Positions 18,297 to 27,908 of a stretch of 64,000 nt of DNA are shown here, piece by piece. Both the position numbers and the translations under genes were made by a program. Location: NCBI RefSeq assembly GCF_026012395.1, contig NZ_BRZA01000002.1:992001-1056000 (forward strand), read 5' to 3'. The notes beneath the pieces are model-generated. The model made no database searches and was not told the DNA's origin. It saw nothing but the letters and a program-made list of their open reading frames with translations. How positions within the stretch are numbered: position 1 is the first letter of the stretch; the number at the start of each line of letters is the position of its first letter. This DNA comes from Lysinibacillus piscis (lineage in GTDB: Bacteria > Bacillota > Bacilli > Bacillales_A > Planococcaceae).

Positions 18297-18878
18297 TTAT
18301 TCACCAGGTACAAGTATTTCTAATAAAATTTTATCATGAGCTAAATCCAGCTCTTTTGCACGGACACGGTTGCCTGATGCAATATTCACACGTGATAAAT
18401 CAACATAAATTTCTGCCTTATTCGGATTCACTGTAATCCATGATGGGAATTGGACCGAATCACGCATAATTTTCATTGTCGTTTCAGGTGGAATATTCAA
18501 TAATCCAACATTCATACTTGTTTGCTTTAAAATAATATTGCCACGTTCATCCACAATCGGATCAAAGTGCATAGATAGCGGGATTTCTGTGTAAAACACC
18601 TTTAATGTACTCATTAGCTCAATATCTTTATCCATCGTAAAATCCACTGGCACAGGCGAACCTTTCAGCGCATCTTTTAAATATTTTTTAGATATGGATT
18701 CTAATTCCTTTGTCGTCGTTTGCACAACAAGTACATTTTCTTTTCCATTGCTTGTCTCATGCATCCCTTGCAGTACGTTAACGCTATTTACTGGCTTTGT
18801 TGCTAAATACGCGATGAGGAGCAGTGCAAAAATAACAGTGCCTGCTAATGTAAAAAAGGCAAATTTCCATCTATTCAT
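18297..18878 (-). CDS. ypmS: YpmS family membrane-anchored protein
   Basis: 193 residues: short basic head, one membrane helix (FAFFTLAGTVIFALLLIAYLA), then an extracellular all-beta domain of the DUF2140/YpmS type (NVGLLNIPPETTMKIMRD, FPSWITVNPNKAEIYVDLS). Function unknown. ATG at 18878 with TGAGGAG upstream; the upstream ypmR-like gene ends 4 bases before it, so one operon. The order ypmR-ypmS before msr genes is as in Bacillus. Confidence 0.85.
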   Translation of the reverse strand: MNRWKFAFFTLAGTVIFALLLIAYLATKPVNSVNVLQGMHETSNGKENVLVVQTTTKELESISKKYLKDALKGSPVPVDFTMDKDIELMSTLKVFYTEIPLSMHFDPIVDERGNIILKQTSMNVGLLNIPPETTMKIMRDSVQFPSWITVNPNKAEIYVDLSRVNIASGNRVRAKELDLAHDKILLEILVPGE

Positions 18879-18882
18879 CTTG

Positions 18883-19821
18883 TCACTCCTCAAAGCCTAT
18901 TGCCTGATTAATTTTTTGTTCCATATCACATTGCTCCATTGCTTGTAAAATTCGTTCTGTCATTTTGTCATATCCTTTAGCATTCGGATGAAAGAAATCT
19001 GTATGATAGACAAGCTCTTCATTGGAATCAAATAAATCCTCTACCGACACATAACAAGCGTTCGGGTCTTCGCTCGCTGCTTTTTCAATGACTTGATTCC
19101 ATTCAGTAATAATGCTATCAAATTCATTCGCCTCATTTGTCACAATGGAAAATGGATTGTAAAAGCCAATCAATAGTAATGGCACTGTTGGGTTTTTCAT
19201 ACGGATACTGGCTAATATTTGACGATAACGTTCTCCATAAGCAAGTAACTCCTTATCAAAGGCTTTACGCTTTAAATGGAATAAATCTTGTCGGACTACT
19301 TTCATGACATCATTGCCACCCATTGTCATCGAAACAAGCTGTGCTGTTTGTAGCTCTTTATCATAATGCCCTTTTTCGAGTAATTTTAATAATTGATCAC
19401 TCCGTCTACCTCGTTTGCCTCGGTTATCGGTGTCAATTTCTGCAATAGATGGCCAAGTAATTAACGAATCACCTAATCGTCCAACATAGCCGCCCTTGTC
19501 ATATTCATCTCCAACACCATCTGTCAACGAATCACCCAATGCTAAATACTGTAATGGTTTAGCATTTTCAGCGTCCATTTGTTGTAGCTCTTCATCGGTT
19601 GGTTCAAAAAAATGTTCTAAAATTTGTGTCAAGACATTGCTTGACGGTTCTTCTGTATTTGCTAGTGGTGGTTCACTCGGCTTCGTCTCCTGTGTTGTTT
19701 CTGCTTGTTCATTATCAGGCGAAACATGTGAATCGGCTTCATCGATGGATACGGCACAGCCACTTAATACACCAACAAGCAAACAGATTATACTTATATT
19801 TATAAAGTACTTCACTATCAA
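18883..19821 (-). CDS. ypmR: YpmR-like SGNH/GDSL lipoprotein hydrolase
   Basis: 312 residues. Lipoprotein signal with lipobox VLSGC near residue 22, a ~60-residue Glu/Pro/Thr-rich spacer, then an SGNH hydrolase domain: block I ALGDSLTDGVGD (nucleophile Ser), block III MGGNDV, and block V DFFHPNAKGY (Asp/His). Predicted to be an outer-membrane-leaflet-tethered esterase; substrate unknown. TTG start at 19821, AGGTG 8 bases upstream; GTG at 19815 is an alternative. First gene of the operon ypmR-ypmS-msrA-msrB. Confidence 0.87.
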   Translation of the reverse strand: MIVKYFINISIICLLVGVLSGCAVSIDEADSHVSPDNEQAETTQETKPSEPPLANTEEPSSNVLTQILEHFFEPTDEELQQMDAENAKPLQYLALGDSLTDGVGDEYDKGGYVGRLGDSLITWPSIAEIDTDNRGKRGRRSDQLLKLLEKGHYDKELQTAQLVSMTMGGNDVMKVVRQDLFHLKRKAFDKELLAYGERYRQILASIRMKNPTVPLLLIGFYNPFSIVTNEANEFDSIITEWNQVIEKAASEDPNACYVSVEDLFDSNEELVYHTDFFHPNAKGYDKMTERILQAMEQCDMEQKINQAIGFEE

Positions 19822-19989
19822 CTTTCATACACCTGCTTGTTTCTATTTTCCTTCTTATCATAACAAAAAAAGCCTATCTCGTGAATCAAATTACAATATC
19901 AATTACACTTCAGCCTCACAATGCACAGCTTTTTCCCGTTTGTGCATATAATTTTATGTCAGCTCCATAACAGCTGTGAAAGAAGAGAA

Positions 19990-20019
19990 AAAACTACTAC
20001 ATATCGTACATGTAGTAGT
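19990..20019 (-). terminator. Terminator of degV-family gene
   Basis: ACTACTACAT/ATGTAGTAGT stem, 7-base loop, T6 following on the minus strand. Confidence 0.8.
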
Positions 20020-20026
20020 CTCCTTG

Positions 20027-20869
20027 TTACTCTGCAAAATAAATCAAGCCTATTGCACCAGGCCCTGTATGCGTCGAGATGATTGGGGATGTGAAAGCGA
20101 TTTCTACATCAGTAAAGCCTGTGCCTGCTATAAGTTCTTTCAGTGGATTCCCCATTGTTGTCAGCCCATCCGCGTGAGAAATACCAACTGATTTTACCAC
20201 CTTACCTGCTGTGTCTTCTTGAAATTGTTTAAATAAATAATTAACAACTTGTTTATGACTGCGCGCCTTGCTTACAGGATTCAGTACGCCACCTTCTAAG
20301 TTCGCAATCATTTTAATATTCAATAGTGAGCCAATAAAACCCTTCCCTTTCCCAATGCGTCCACCTTTTACTAAATTATCTAATGTATCCACGATCACAT
20401 AAAGATGCGTATTGACACGCACTGTTTCCAAACGAGCCACAATTTCTTCCATTGTTGCCCCTGCATCCCGTAGTCGAATGGCTTCTCGAATTTGAATCGC
20501 CAGACCAATAGCGATAAAACGAGAATCTACCACTGTCACATCTGCATCCGTCATTTGTGCTGCTTGACGAGCAGATTCCATCGTCCCACTCATGCCGCCT
20601 GTCATATGAATGGACAGAATTTGGTCGCCCTCTTTGCCTAGTTCATCGTACAGTTCCTTAAATTTTCCTGGTGCAGGTTGTGAACTTTTTGGTAAATTCG
20701 CTGCATTGTGCATTAAGTCTAAAAACGGTTCTGGCTCTAAATCTACACGGTCTATATACGTTTTTCCATCAATTTGAATTGTTAAAGGCACAATATGGAT
20801 GCCATGTTGTGCTACTTCTGCTTGTGTTAAATCACAAGTAGAGTCCGTTACTATATGAATTCGTCCCAC
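20027..20869 (-). CDS. DegV family fatty-acid-binding protein
   Basis: 280 residues with the DegV signature: IVTDSTCDLT at the N-terminus, KSSQPAPGKF, MTGGMSGTMESA, VDTLDNLVKGGRIGK and the closing STHTGPGAIGLIY. Members bind a fatty acid and, as FakB, hand it to the kinase FakA for phospholipid synthesis. GTG start at 20869 with AAAAGGAT 9 bases upstream; the frame opens at 20920. Divergent from the hemolysin III gene. Confidence 0.88.
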   Translation of the reverse strand: MGRIHIVTDSTCDLTQAEVAQHGIHIVPLTIQIDGKTYIDRVDLEPEPFLDLMHNAANLPKSSQPAPGKFKELYDELGKEGDQILSIHMTGGMSGTMESARQAAQMTDADVTVVDSRFIAIGLAIQIREAIRLRDAGATMEEIVARLETVRVNTHLYVIVDTLDNLVKGGRIGKGKGFIGSLLNIKMIANLEGGVLNPVSKARSHKQVVNYLFKQFQEDTAGKVVKSVGISHADGLTTMGNPLKELIAGTGFTDVEIAFTSPIISTHTGPGAIGLIYFAE

Positions 20870-20930
20870 TTCGACACATCCTTTTACGTCATTAAAATTA
20901 TTATATAGATGAGTAATCATCTATGTAAAG

Positions 20931-21028
20931 ATGACATTTGTCATTTCAAATAGATTATCGTATTTTCTTAGCGGTAAAAGGCTTCTATACAGTATGACAT
21001 TATTAAGTCCAAAAACATGACAAATGTA
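20931..21028. promoter_or_regulatory. Candidate paired operator between degV and hemolysin III genes
   Basis: ATGACATTTGTCAT at 20931-20944 is a perfect dyad; ATGACAAATGTAA at 21017-21029 repeats its reverse complement with about two changes. Placement in a divergent intergenic region is what a shared regulator would use. No regulator is assigned. Confidence 0.4.
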
Positions 21029-21086
21029 AATAGGCATCATCAAATTATTGAAGTATAGTAATAGCAACGAGAAAGGAGTGTTAGAA

Positions 21087-21722
21087 ATGGTCGATTCATT
21101 TGATTATAAAACATGGAGGGAAGAGCTATGGAATGCGATTACACATGGTATTGGATTTGTTATCAGCATTCCTGCACTCGTGTTCCTTATTTTAGGAGCG
21201 GTACAAACGGGAGGCGCACTACATGTCACTGCCTTTAGCATTTTCGGCGTCTCTGTCATCGTGCTGTTTTTAATGTCTACCTTACTGCATAGCTTACCTG
21301 CTACTTATAAAAAAATATTGTCCATTTTGGATCATTCAGCGATTTATATTTTAATTGCTGGCACATATACACCATTTCTATTAATTGCGATTGGTGGCAC
21401 ATTAGGTATCACCTTGTTATGCATCATTTGGTCATTGGCTTTACTTGGGATCGTGTTCAAATGTTTGTTTATTCACCGTTTTGAGCTACTGTCATTGCTG
21501 TTTTATATTTTAATGGGCTGGCTCATTGTTGTCGCTGCGAAACCTATTTATGCCTACTTAGGTAGTCATGGCTTTGCTTTATTGCTAGCAGGTGGTCTGT
21601 TCTATACAATTGGTGCTGTTTTTTATGCATGGCGCAAACTGCCCTACAATCACGCCATTTGGCATCTTTTCGTACTCGCTGGTTGTGCTTCTATGTATAC
21701 TTGTGTCTATTTTTATTTATAA
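21087..21722 (+). CDS. Hemolysin III family (PAQR-like) membrane protein
   Basis: 211 residues with seven hydrophobic helices and the family metal-site motifs: ELWNAITHGIGF, STLLHSLP, ILDHSAIYILIAGTYTPF, and the late His pair in NHAIWHLFVLAG. Despite the name, most members are putative receptors or hydrolases of unknown role, not proven toxins. ATG at 21087 with AAAGGAG 8 bases upstream; an earlier in-frame ATG at 21048 lacks one. Bacillus has a homologue (YplQ) in the same neighbourhood. Confidence 0.9.
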   Translation: MVDSFDYKTWREELWNAITHGIGFVISIPALVFLILGAVQTGGALHVTAFSIFGVSVIVLFLMSTLLHSLPATYKKILSILDHSAIYILIAGTYTPFLLIAIGGTLGITLLCIIWSLALLGIVFKCLFIHRFELLSLLFYILMGWLIVVAAKPIYAYLGSHGFALLLAGGLFYTIGAVFYAWRKLPYNHAIWHLFVLAGCASMYTCVYFYL

Positions 21723-21735
21723 CGAACGTAGCCTA

Positions 21736-21807
21736 TAAGGGAACCTCACACCTATGATGAAGATAAGCGTTTCTCATCATCGATGTAAGGCTCCCTTTTC
21801 TTTTTCC
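21736..21807 (+). terminator. Long terminator of hemolysin III gene
   Basis: Extended imperfect stem AAGGGA..CCT..ACA..ATGATG / CATCAT..TGT..AGG..TCCCTT followed by TTCTTTTTCC. Confidence 0.75.
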
Positions 21808-21859
21808 AAATTTCACCCTATACTTATACCTATTCACTGATATGAAAGGAAGTAATGAA

Positions 21860-22387
21860 ATGATTATCATGATAAATGGCGCATTTGGTGTGGGGAAAAC
21901 GACAATTGCGAACAAGCTCCAAAGTGAAATAAAAAATAGTATGATTTATGATCCTGAAGAAATTGGCTACATGTTACGAAATGTTGTACCAGAGGCTATC
22001 AAAAAAAGGGAAGCCACTACAGGAGACTTTCAAGATTTAGCATTATGGAAAGAACTAACCGTTGATGTGGCCAAACGATTAATAAAGAATTATCACATGC
22101 ATTTAATTGTGCCTATGACAATTCGGAAAATTGAATACTTTCATTTCATTCATGATGGCTTCAAATGTATCGATGAACAAACCTATCATTTTTGTTTGCG
22201 TGCCAATAAAGAGACCATTTATGAAAGGCTGCGACTGCGTGGGGAGGAAGAAGGAAATTGGTGCTTCCAACAAACAGATACATGCTTGAAAGCGTATGAT
22301 ACATATGATTTTGGCGAGTATATCGATACTGAAAACGTTACAATTGACGCTGTTGTTCATGCTATCAAAGGAAAATTAATCCGCTAA
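21860..22387 (+). CDS. TmrB-like P-loop ATPase/kinase
   Basis: 175 residues. Walker A NGAFGVGKTTIANKL at the N-terminus, IYDPEEIGYMLR, and a lid-like region NKETIYERLRLRGEEEG. The pattern matches the TmrB family; Bacillus TmrB confers tunicamycin resistance, but many relatives have no tested role. ATG at 21860 is 7 bases after AAAGGAAG; the frame starts at 21842. Single gene with a terminator. Confidence 0.75.
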   Translation: MIIMINGAFGVGKTTIANKLQSEIKNSMIYDPEEIGYMLRNVVPEAIKKREATTGDFQDLALWKELTVDVAKRLIKNYHMHLIVPMTIRKIEYFHFIHDGFKCIDEQTYHFCLRANKETIYERLRLRGEEEGNWCFQQTDTCLKAYDTYDFGEYIDTENVTIDAVVHAIKGKLIR

Positions 22388-22428
22388 GTAAAAGGATGAG
22401 GAAAACAGCTTGTTTTCACTCATCCCTT
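22388..22428. terminator. Convergent terminator
   Basis: GGATGAGGAAAAC / GTTTTCACTCATCC stem between the TmrB-like and acetyltransferase genes. Confidence 0.7.
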
Positions 22429-22455
22429 ATAGCTTCACATAATTTTCAATCGTAT

Positions 22456-23283
22456 TTAAAATAAAAATTCATAGCCTTTATAGTTAAATGTATTACAAAA
22501 TCCTACATTTTCTGCGACTGCAACAGAAGGCTTATTACCCTCCATACAATCCCAATATGGAATTCTATTATGCTCAAGGCAATCTTGTACAAAATGATGG
22601 GCTATTAGTTGAGCCAATTTTTTCCCTTGATGCGCCTCTAATGTTTCAATATCTATACAGTGTATATTGTCAACAACAAAGCCTGAAAAACAGACACTAA
22701 CAATTTCGTTATTAAAAATAATACAATAACCAATACCCTCATTAAAGAAATGCTCAGGCGATAACCAAAATTCCGTTATTTTTGCGTGTAAAAATTCAAT
22801 ATTCTTTATTAAGCCATTCTTGTTTTCATAAAGAGCCTTGTCCATTTTTTGGACTACATAGCCTTGCTCCAGCACAAGCTCTCTTTCAGGCTTATAATCC
22901 TCTTTATGTAGCATATACACTTTTTGGGGCCAGCTTCCTAACTTACGGTGTTCAAATAATGACTCTATTTGGCTATTCCATCTCTGATGATTGCCTACTC
23001 CTTCAAACCATTGTAAGCCTATTTTTTTCGCCTCTGGTGTGATGACATTGTCAATAAAAGCATTTATTTCTTTGTTAAAATGCTCATTATTTTCATCTCC
23101 AATAAATATAAAACCATCATTATTCCCCAACCAAATAAGCCCAGATTTAGGTATACTCGTATCGTCTACAAATACACGTCCAGGATTGACTCCAGCAATA
23201 ATTGCTTTAGCCTCTAATTGCCCCTCCTCATTTAGTATCCTTAGACATTTGTGAAAATCACTTTGCTGTAATTCAGAAATCAT
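22456..23283 (-). CDS. GNAT acetyltransferase (GNAT_acetyltran type)
   Basis: 275 residues of the two-part PF12746-like family: an N-terminal half with IAGVNPGRVFVDD and SGLIWLGNNDGFIFIGD, and a C-terminal GNAT core with CIIFNNEIVSVCFSG, IDIETLEAHQGKKLAQLIAHHF (acetyl-CoA loop) and PYWDCMEGNKPSVAVAENVGF. Substrate unknown. ATG preceded by ATAGGAGGAG at good spacing. Monocistronic. Confidence 0.78.
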   Translation of the reverse strand: MISELQQSDFHKCLRILNEEGQLEAKAIIAGVNPGRVFVDDTSIPKSGLIWLGNNDGFIFIGDENNEHFNKEINAFIDNVITPEAKKIGLQWFEGVGNHQRWNSQIESLFEHRKLGSWPQKVYMLHKEDYKPERELVLEQGYVVQKMDKALYENKNGLIKNIEFLHAKITEFWLSPEHFFNEGIGYCIIFNNEIVSVCFSGFVVDNIHCIDIETLEAHQGKKLAQLIAHHFVQDCLEHNRIPYWDCMEGNKPSVAVAENVGFCNTFNYKGYEFLF

Positions 23284-23554
23284 TTGTATTTCTCCTCCTA
23301 TAACCCCTCATTCTTGCCACTTCCATTAATGACTTTTAAATCCTATTATAGCAATAAAAACCATATGTGGTGTGCTATTTTGATTGTTAAAAGATAACAA
23401 AATTTACTTTTCCCAAAATTTTCAATAAAATCAGCACTATATGATAAGAAATTTGATACATATCGTCAGCGTGTACATATTCTTTCCTCGCTATGTTTCT
23501 ATCCCTTTCCTTATCACGTGTAGAACTCAAATTCTTCTGTGTTTGACGTTACGT

Positions 23555-23670
23555 AAAAAAGAGTAGCACTATGGATTAGCTCACTGAAAACTAACAAATT
23601 CATAATGCTTATTTGTTAGTAGCATAAACCAGCTTTTTCAATGCTTTCCCAATCGATTGCTACTCTTTTT
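23555..23670. repeat. MITE-like or hairpin element with terminal inverted repeats
   Basis: 13-bp perfect inverted ends (AAAAAGAGTAGCA 23556-23568; TGCTACTCTTTTT 23658-23670) enclose a second hairpin (ACTAACAAAT 23590-23599 with ATTTGTTAGT 23611-23620). It lies in a 560-base gene-free gap. Confidence 0.6.
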
Positions 23671-23842
23671 ATCACAAATTTTGGCTCTTGACTACATATT
23701 CCGTTGCAGGTGAACGCTTTTCACAGGTACGACTTCAACTAATTTATTTCGGCTTGTACTGTTCCTGTTGGAGTCACCACCCTCCACTCCATATGTAATC
23801 TATCAAATGGCAAGCACATATTTTGGTGTTGACCCCAATTTC
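23671..23842. repeat. Probable Bacillaceae-type dispersed noncoding repeat
   Basis: On the minus strand the segment GTGACTCCAACAGGAACAG ... AAAAGCGTTCACCTGCAACG resembles the widespread 'ACTCC..GGGAACAGC..AAGCGTTCACC' repeats of Bacillaceae. No coding frame. Recognised by pattern only, single copy in this window. Confidence 0.4.
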
Positions 23843-25531
23843 TTATACTTTAAATTTTTGCACTTCTTCTTGTAAAAGCTGCGCATTTTCTGTCAATGTT
23901 GTAGCGACGTTAGCAACCTCATTCATCGTTGCCGTTTGTTCCTCCATTGCAGCAGCTACTGTATCAATATTAGCTGAAATATTTTGTGTACCTGTGGCAA
24001 TTTCTGTGACAGAAGCAGATACTTGCTCAGCACTTGCGGAAAGCTGTTCAGAGGTTGCTGAAACTTCTTGAATTTGATGAGTCATATCGTTGACAGCACC
24101 AACAATCGTTTCAAACGATTCACCTGCCTGTATAATAACGTTGACACCACCCTCTACAGAAACAAGTGAATCTTTTACCGCCTGTTCGACATTGTCTGTA
24201 TCTTGTTTAATCTCAGCTGTCAGTAAAGCAATGTTTGTTGCAGAAGCCTTCGATTCCTCCGCTAGTTTGCGAACTTCATCTGCCACGACTGCAAAGCCTT
24301 TACCATGCTCTCCTGCGCGTGCTGCCTCAATTGCTGCATTTAGTGCCAATAAATTTGTTTGATCTGTTATTTCTGTAATGACCTTCGCCATATTTTCAAT
24401 TTCCTCTGTCTCTTTTGCTAACTTCTGTACAAGCTCACTTACTGCAAACGTTGCCTGACTAATCGTTGTCATTTGTATGCTTGCATCTGTAATAATCTGT
24501 GTACCATTTACAGCTACATCACTTGCCTGTAAAGAAGAAGCATGCAGTGACTGTGAGGCTTCTGCAATCCGTTGTACACCTTGTGCCGTTTCTTCCATTG
24601 CCAGCGCACTTTCATTAGCAGAACGGGTAGCTCCTTGTGAAGTTTGAGCTGTATCCACAGCCTGTCTTGTCACATCCTCTGCTGTTGCTGTTAATTCTTC
24701 AGCACTTGCAGAAAGCTCTCCTGCAGATACATTCAATTGTTCCACATTGGATTGAATTTGCACGATCAGTGTGCGTATGTTCCCTTTCATCTGATTAAAA
24801 ATAGTACCCAGTTTACCTAACTCATCACGAGAAGCAATTGTCATATCCTCTTTTGATAAATCACCATCACCAATCGCCGTTGCTTGACCCATAATGAGCT
24901 GTAATGGTGTTGTAATTGTACGACGAACATAAATAATAAAGCCAATGCCGATAAGAATACTGATGGCTAAAATAATATAAGAAGTGATTTGGGCATTTCC
25001 AACCGTTGAATGAATATCCTTTTGAATATCTCGCATTTGTTCAATTTGAAAAGCATTCATTTCTTCGGCTGCTTCAAGTATTCTTGTATTAACCTCATGA
25101 ACCGTTGTATTCATTGTTTTTGTTGCTTGTTCTATATCTCCTTTATCAATCATTGCTATAATATCAGGTACGAGTTCATTTAATTTTTTGTTATTCGTAT
25201 CCGCTTTTTCCCATTGCGCTTTAAATGTATCAGATTGAATATAGCCACCTAAATCAGCTAAACTCTCATTCAGATTTTTTTCAGCAAGCTTAACGTTATC
25301 ACGATGAGCTTTCATTTCTGGGTCTAACATAATGGCACGAAGGTGAGAAGCCCGCATCCCTGTTTCATAGCGAATAACTTCAATGAAAAGAAGTTGATTT
25401 AAGCGATAATCTAACGCCTCGTCCGCTTTTTTATTAATTTGTGTTAAATTAAAAACACTGCTCCCCATGGATATGATTAATAAAGCAATAAATGTAATAA
25501 AAATCGTATTCAGCTTTTTTCCTATACTCAT
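23843..25531 (-). CDS. Methyl-accepting chemotaxis protein with 4HB sensor
   Basis: 562 residues. First helix ([19 protein letters not shown]), four-helix-bundle sensor of ~150 residues, second helix ([21 protein letters not shown]) next to [16 protein letters not shown], and a signalling domain with tip [20 protein letters not shown]. Long Ser/Ala-rich methylation helices ([19 protein letters not shown]) follow. Ends QEEVQKFKV; the other receptor in the window at 12904 ends NEFKV. ATG with GAGGGGG upstream. Monocistronic. Confidence 0.9.
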   Translation of the reverse strand: MSIGKKLNTIFITFIALLIISMGSSVFNLTQINKKADEALDYRLNQLLFIEVIRYETGMRASHLRAIMLDPEMKAHRDNVKLAEKNLNESLADLGGYIQSDTFKAQWEKADTNNKKLNELVPDIIAMIDKGDIEQATKTMNTTVHEVNTRILEAAEEMNAFQIEQMRDIQKDIHSTVGNAQITSYIILAISILIGIGFIIYVRRTITTPLQLIMGQATAIGDGDLSKEDMTIASRDELGKLGTIFNQMKGNIRTLIVQIQSNVEQLNVSAGELSASAEELTATAEDVTRQAVDTAQTSQGATRSANESALAMEETAQGVQRIAEASQSLHASSLQASDVAVNGTQIITDASIQMTTISQATFAVSELVQKLAKETEEIENMAKVITEITDQTNLLALNAAIEAARAGEHGKGFAVVADEVRKLAEESKASATNIALLTAEIKQDTDNVEQAVKDSLVSVEGGVNVIIQAGESFETIVGAVNDMTHQIQEVSATSEQLSASAEQVSASVTEIATGTQNISANIDTVAAAMEEQTATMNEVANVATTLTENAQLLQEEVQKFKV

Positions 25532-25744
25532 TCTAATTCCCCCTCATTGAACTACGTAATCCTTTACATAAATCCTTACTTGTCCTTTTATAGATGCTTG
25601 AAGCGGGATTTATATATTCTCCCTTTTAGTAACGAATCGTGAACCCTCTCTTTCTAAAAGTTTGTAATTATTTTATTATGTACGGTACATCTAAGAAACG
25701 CAAGCCCTCTCATTGAATTCTACAGCACGATGAAGCAATCAAAC
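25532..25744. other. Intergenic region, nothing recognised
   Basis: Upstream region of the chemoreceptor gene plus downstream region of dfrA. No motility (SigD) promoter, repeat or ORF could be supported by eye. Confidence 0.3.
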
Positions 25745-25781
25745 AAAAGAGCTAGAATCCTTATAAGGAGTTCTAACTCTT
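25745..25781 (-). terminator. Terminator of dfrA
   Basis: Stem AGAG.TAGAA.CCTTATAAGG.TTCTA.CTCT followed by TTTTGTTT on the minus strand. Confidence 0.7.
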
Positions 25782-25832
25782 CTACAATGATGCTTATGCA
25801 ATCTTGCTACATAATCATAAATTCCTTTTCTA

Positions 25833-26309
25833 CTATCGACGTTCAAAAATTTGATACTGGAATGTGTAGCCTGCTGTTGCTGTCACTGGTTCCTCTGTCG
25901 CTACCAATACAAAATTTTGTTCATATGCTGGAAAATAAGTATCACCTTGGAATGTATGATTAATTTTCGTAATATACAGACGATCTGCTAGCTCCATTGC
26001 TAAACGGAAAATTTGCTCCCCGCCAATAATCATCACCTCAGGTACATCTCCAGCCAATTGCAATGCTTCCTCTAAACTCGCCACTGTTTCAATGCCTTCT
26101 GCCTGATATTCCGTATTGCGGGTAATTATAATATTTCGTCTACCAGGTAAAGGTTTACCAATCGATTCAAATGTTTTACGTCCCATAATGATTGGCTTAC
26201 CCATTGTTTTTTCTTTAAAATACTGTAAGTCCCCAGGTAAATGCCACGGCATCCCATTTTGATAGCCAATCACATTTTTTTCATCATGTGCCACAATTAA
26301 TGAAATCAT
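25833..26309 (-). CDS. dfrA: Dihydrofolate reductase
   Basis: 158 residues, full length. MISLIVAHDEKNVIGYQNGMP with substrate-site residues, LPGDLQYFKEKTMGKPIIMGRKT, PLPGRRNIIITR, and the NADPH-binding IIGGEQIF. Reduces dihydrofolate to tetrahydrofolate. In Bacillus a thymidylate synthase gene lies next to it; here there is none, and the neighbours are a chemoreceptor and an esterase. Confidence 0.95.
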   Translation of the reverse strand: MISLIVAHDEKNVIGYQNGMPWHLPGDLQYFKEKTMGKPIIMGRKTFESIGKPLPGRRNIIITRNTEYQAEGIETVASLEEALQLAGDVPEVMIIGGEQIFRLAMELADRLYITKINHTFQGDTYFPAYEQNFVLVATEEPVTATAGYTFQYQIFERR

Positions 26310-26444
26310 TTTATCACCTCACTTCTTAGTATAAACAAAATGATTGCCAAACACGCTAAAAATTTATCGCCACAAATACCTAGTATTTTTATAAGAATAG
26401 TTTATAATTGAATTATTCATCTATTATGAAGGAGCGATGCCGAT

Positions 26445-27368
26445 ATGACTACTTTAACAAAAGAAGCCATTCACTATATAAATTACACGAAAACAATGAA
26501 GCCATATTATCAATGTACGCCACAAGAAGCGAGGGAAATGAAAGCTGTGCCCTCGTGGACAGCTTCTACACCACTTGCCGCCATCGACAATCGAGTGATT
26601 ACAATGCGAGATGGTGCACAAATTAATATTCGACTTTACATCCCCACTTTTGCGAAAGAGCTACCTGTCATTATTTATTACCATGGTGGTGGATGGGTTT
26701 TTGGCACGATTGAATCTACAGATGCAGGTTGTCAACTACTAGCTCAGCAAGCACAGGCGATTGTCGTATCAGTTGATTATCGTCTTGCACCCGAACACCC
26801 TTTTCCAACACCATTACATGATGCCTATGACAGCTTATTGTGGGTATACGAACATATTCAACAGTTTGGTGGAAATCGTCATCAGCTTACAGTAGCAGGA
26901 GATAGCGCTGGTGGCAATTTAGCAACTGTTGTCGCTTATTTAGCTACTTCCAACAACGGACCTGCCATTCAAGCGCAAATACTCATCTATCCTGTTACCA
27001 ACTTGGATTTTACAACGACCTCCTATCAAAAATACGGGGAACATTATGGTCTAGATACGCTTGGCATGCAATGGTTTGCCGCGCACTACACAGAAGAAAA
27101 AAACTATTTACACCCACTTGTTTCACCTTTACAAATTGACCAGCTACAAGCTATGCCTAAAACATTGCTGATTGCGGCACAGGCAGATGTACTCTACGAT
27201 GAAGGGCTTGCCTATGCAGAAAAATTAGCGACAGCAGGTGTGACTGTACAGCATCTCACTATGCCAGGCTTGATCCATAGCTACTTTAGTAAAACAGCAT
27301 TCTTTGAGCAAGATACACGAGAAACCGTACAAAAAATGGCGTCCTTCTTACAAATGAATAGTCTTTAA
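26445..27368 (+). CDS. Alpha/beta hydrolase (hormone-sensitive-lipase family)
   Basis: 307 residues. HSL-type oxyanion motif YYHGGGWVFG, nucleophile elbow GDSAGGN, catalytic Asp in AQADVLYDEG and His in GLIHSYF. No signal peptide, so a cytoplasmic carboxylesterase for short acyl esters is likely. ATG at 26445 follows a GGAG-type site at 26430-26433 at usual spacing. A small DUF3231 gene follows after 47 bases and may be cotranscribed. Confidence 0.88.
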   Translation: MTTLTKEAIHYINYTKTMKPYYQCTPQEAREMKAVPSWTASTPLAAIDNRVITMRDGAQINIRLYIPTFAKELPVIIYYHGGGWVFGTIESTDAGCQLLAQQAQAIVVSVDYRLAPEHPFPTPLHDAYDSLLWVYEHIQQFGGNRHQLTVAGDSAGGNLATVVAYLATSNNGPAIQAQILIYPVTNLDFTTTSYQKYGEHYGLDTLGMQWFAAHYTEEKNYLHPLVSPLQIDQLQAMPKTLLIAAQADVLYDEGLAYAEKLATAGVTVQHLTMPGLIHSYFSKTAFFEQDTRETVQKMASFLQMNSL

Positions 27369-27415
27369 GAAAACGGGGCATCCTAGCGCTAAAGAACCAC
27401 GTTAGGAGCATACGA

Positions 27416-27844
27416 ATGCATATACAAAAGGAATTACGTTTTCAAGAGATTTTTAAAGTGTGGACACAGTTGAGTACTAACCACGGCTATATTGCGACCA
27501 ATCATACCTTTTTTCATCAAGTCACAAATAAACAGCTACAGTATATCCTGTTAGAATTTATTCATTGTTTAAAGGATGAAAATAGACGCCTGCAATGGCT
27601 TTTACAAGACAATGGCATCGTTGCCCCACAAGCAACACAGCCGCCCATTATCAAAAAGACAGATCGTCAAAAATTAACAATGCCTGATGCTGAAATAAGT
27701 GCGATTCTTTCCATGAATATCGCCGCCTGCTTATTGACTGTTAGCCAAATAGACAATCAACAGCATGCCGCTCTTTTCCATATGCGCTATGCCTCACTCG
27801 GCGCCAAATTAATTGAGCTTAGTCAGCAAAATGGTTGGCTCTAG
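27416..27844 (+). CDS. DUF3231 family protein
   Basis: 142 residues, all-helical. Opening QKELRFQEIFKVWTQLSTNHG, then QLQYILLEFIHCLKDENRRLQWLL and closing RYASLGAKLIELSQQNGWL follow the DUF3231 half-domain layout of spore-coat-associated proteins. ATG with TTAGGAG 7 bases upstream. Function unknown; assignment from remembered pattern. Confidence 0.6.
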   Translation: MHIQKELRFQEIFKVWTQLSTNHGYIATNHTFFHQVTNKQLQYILLEFIHCLKDENRRLQWLLQDNGIVAPQATQPPIIKKTDRQKLTMPDAEISAILSMNIAACLLTVSQIDNQQHAALFHMRYASLGAKLIELSQQNGWL

Positions 27845-27908
27845 TTCAAAAATAAATCCAATAATTTTTATTATTTTTAGGATATATAACTGTATTAGGA
27901 GAATAAAT

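Noticed and set aside
23555-23842. Insertion sequence
   Set aside because: Inverted ends exist but no transposase frame lies inside.
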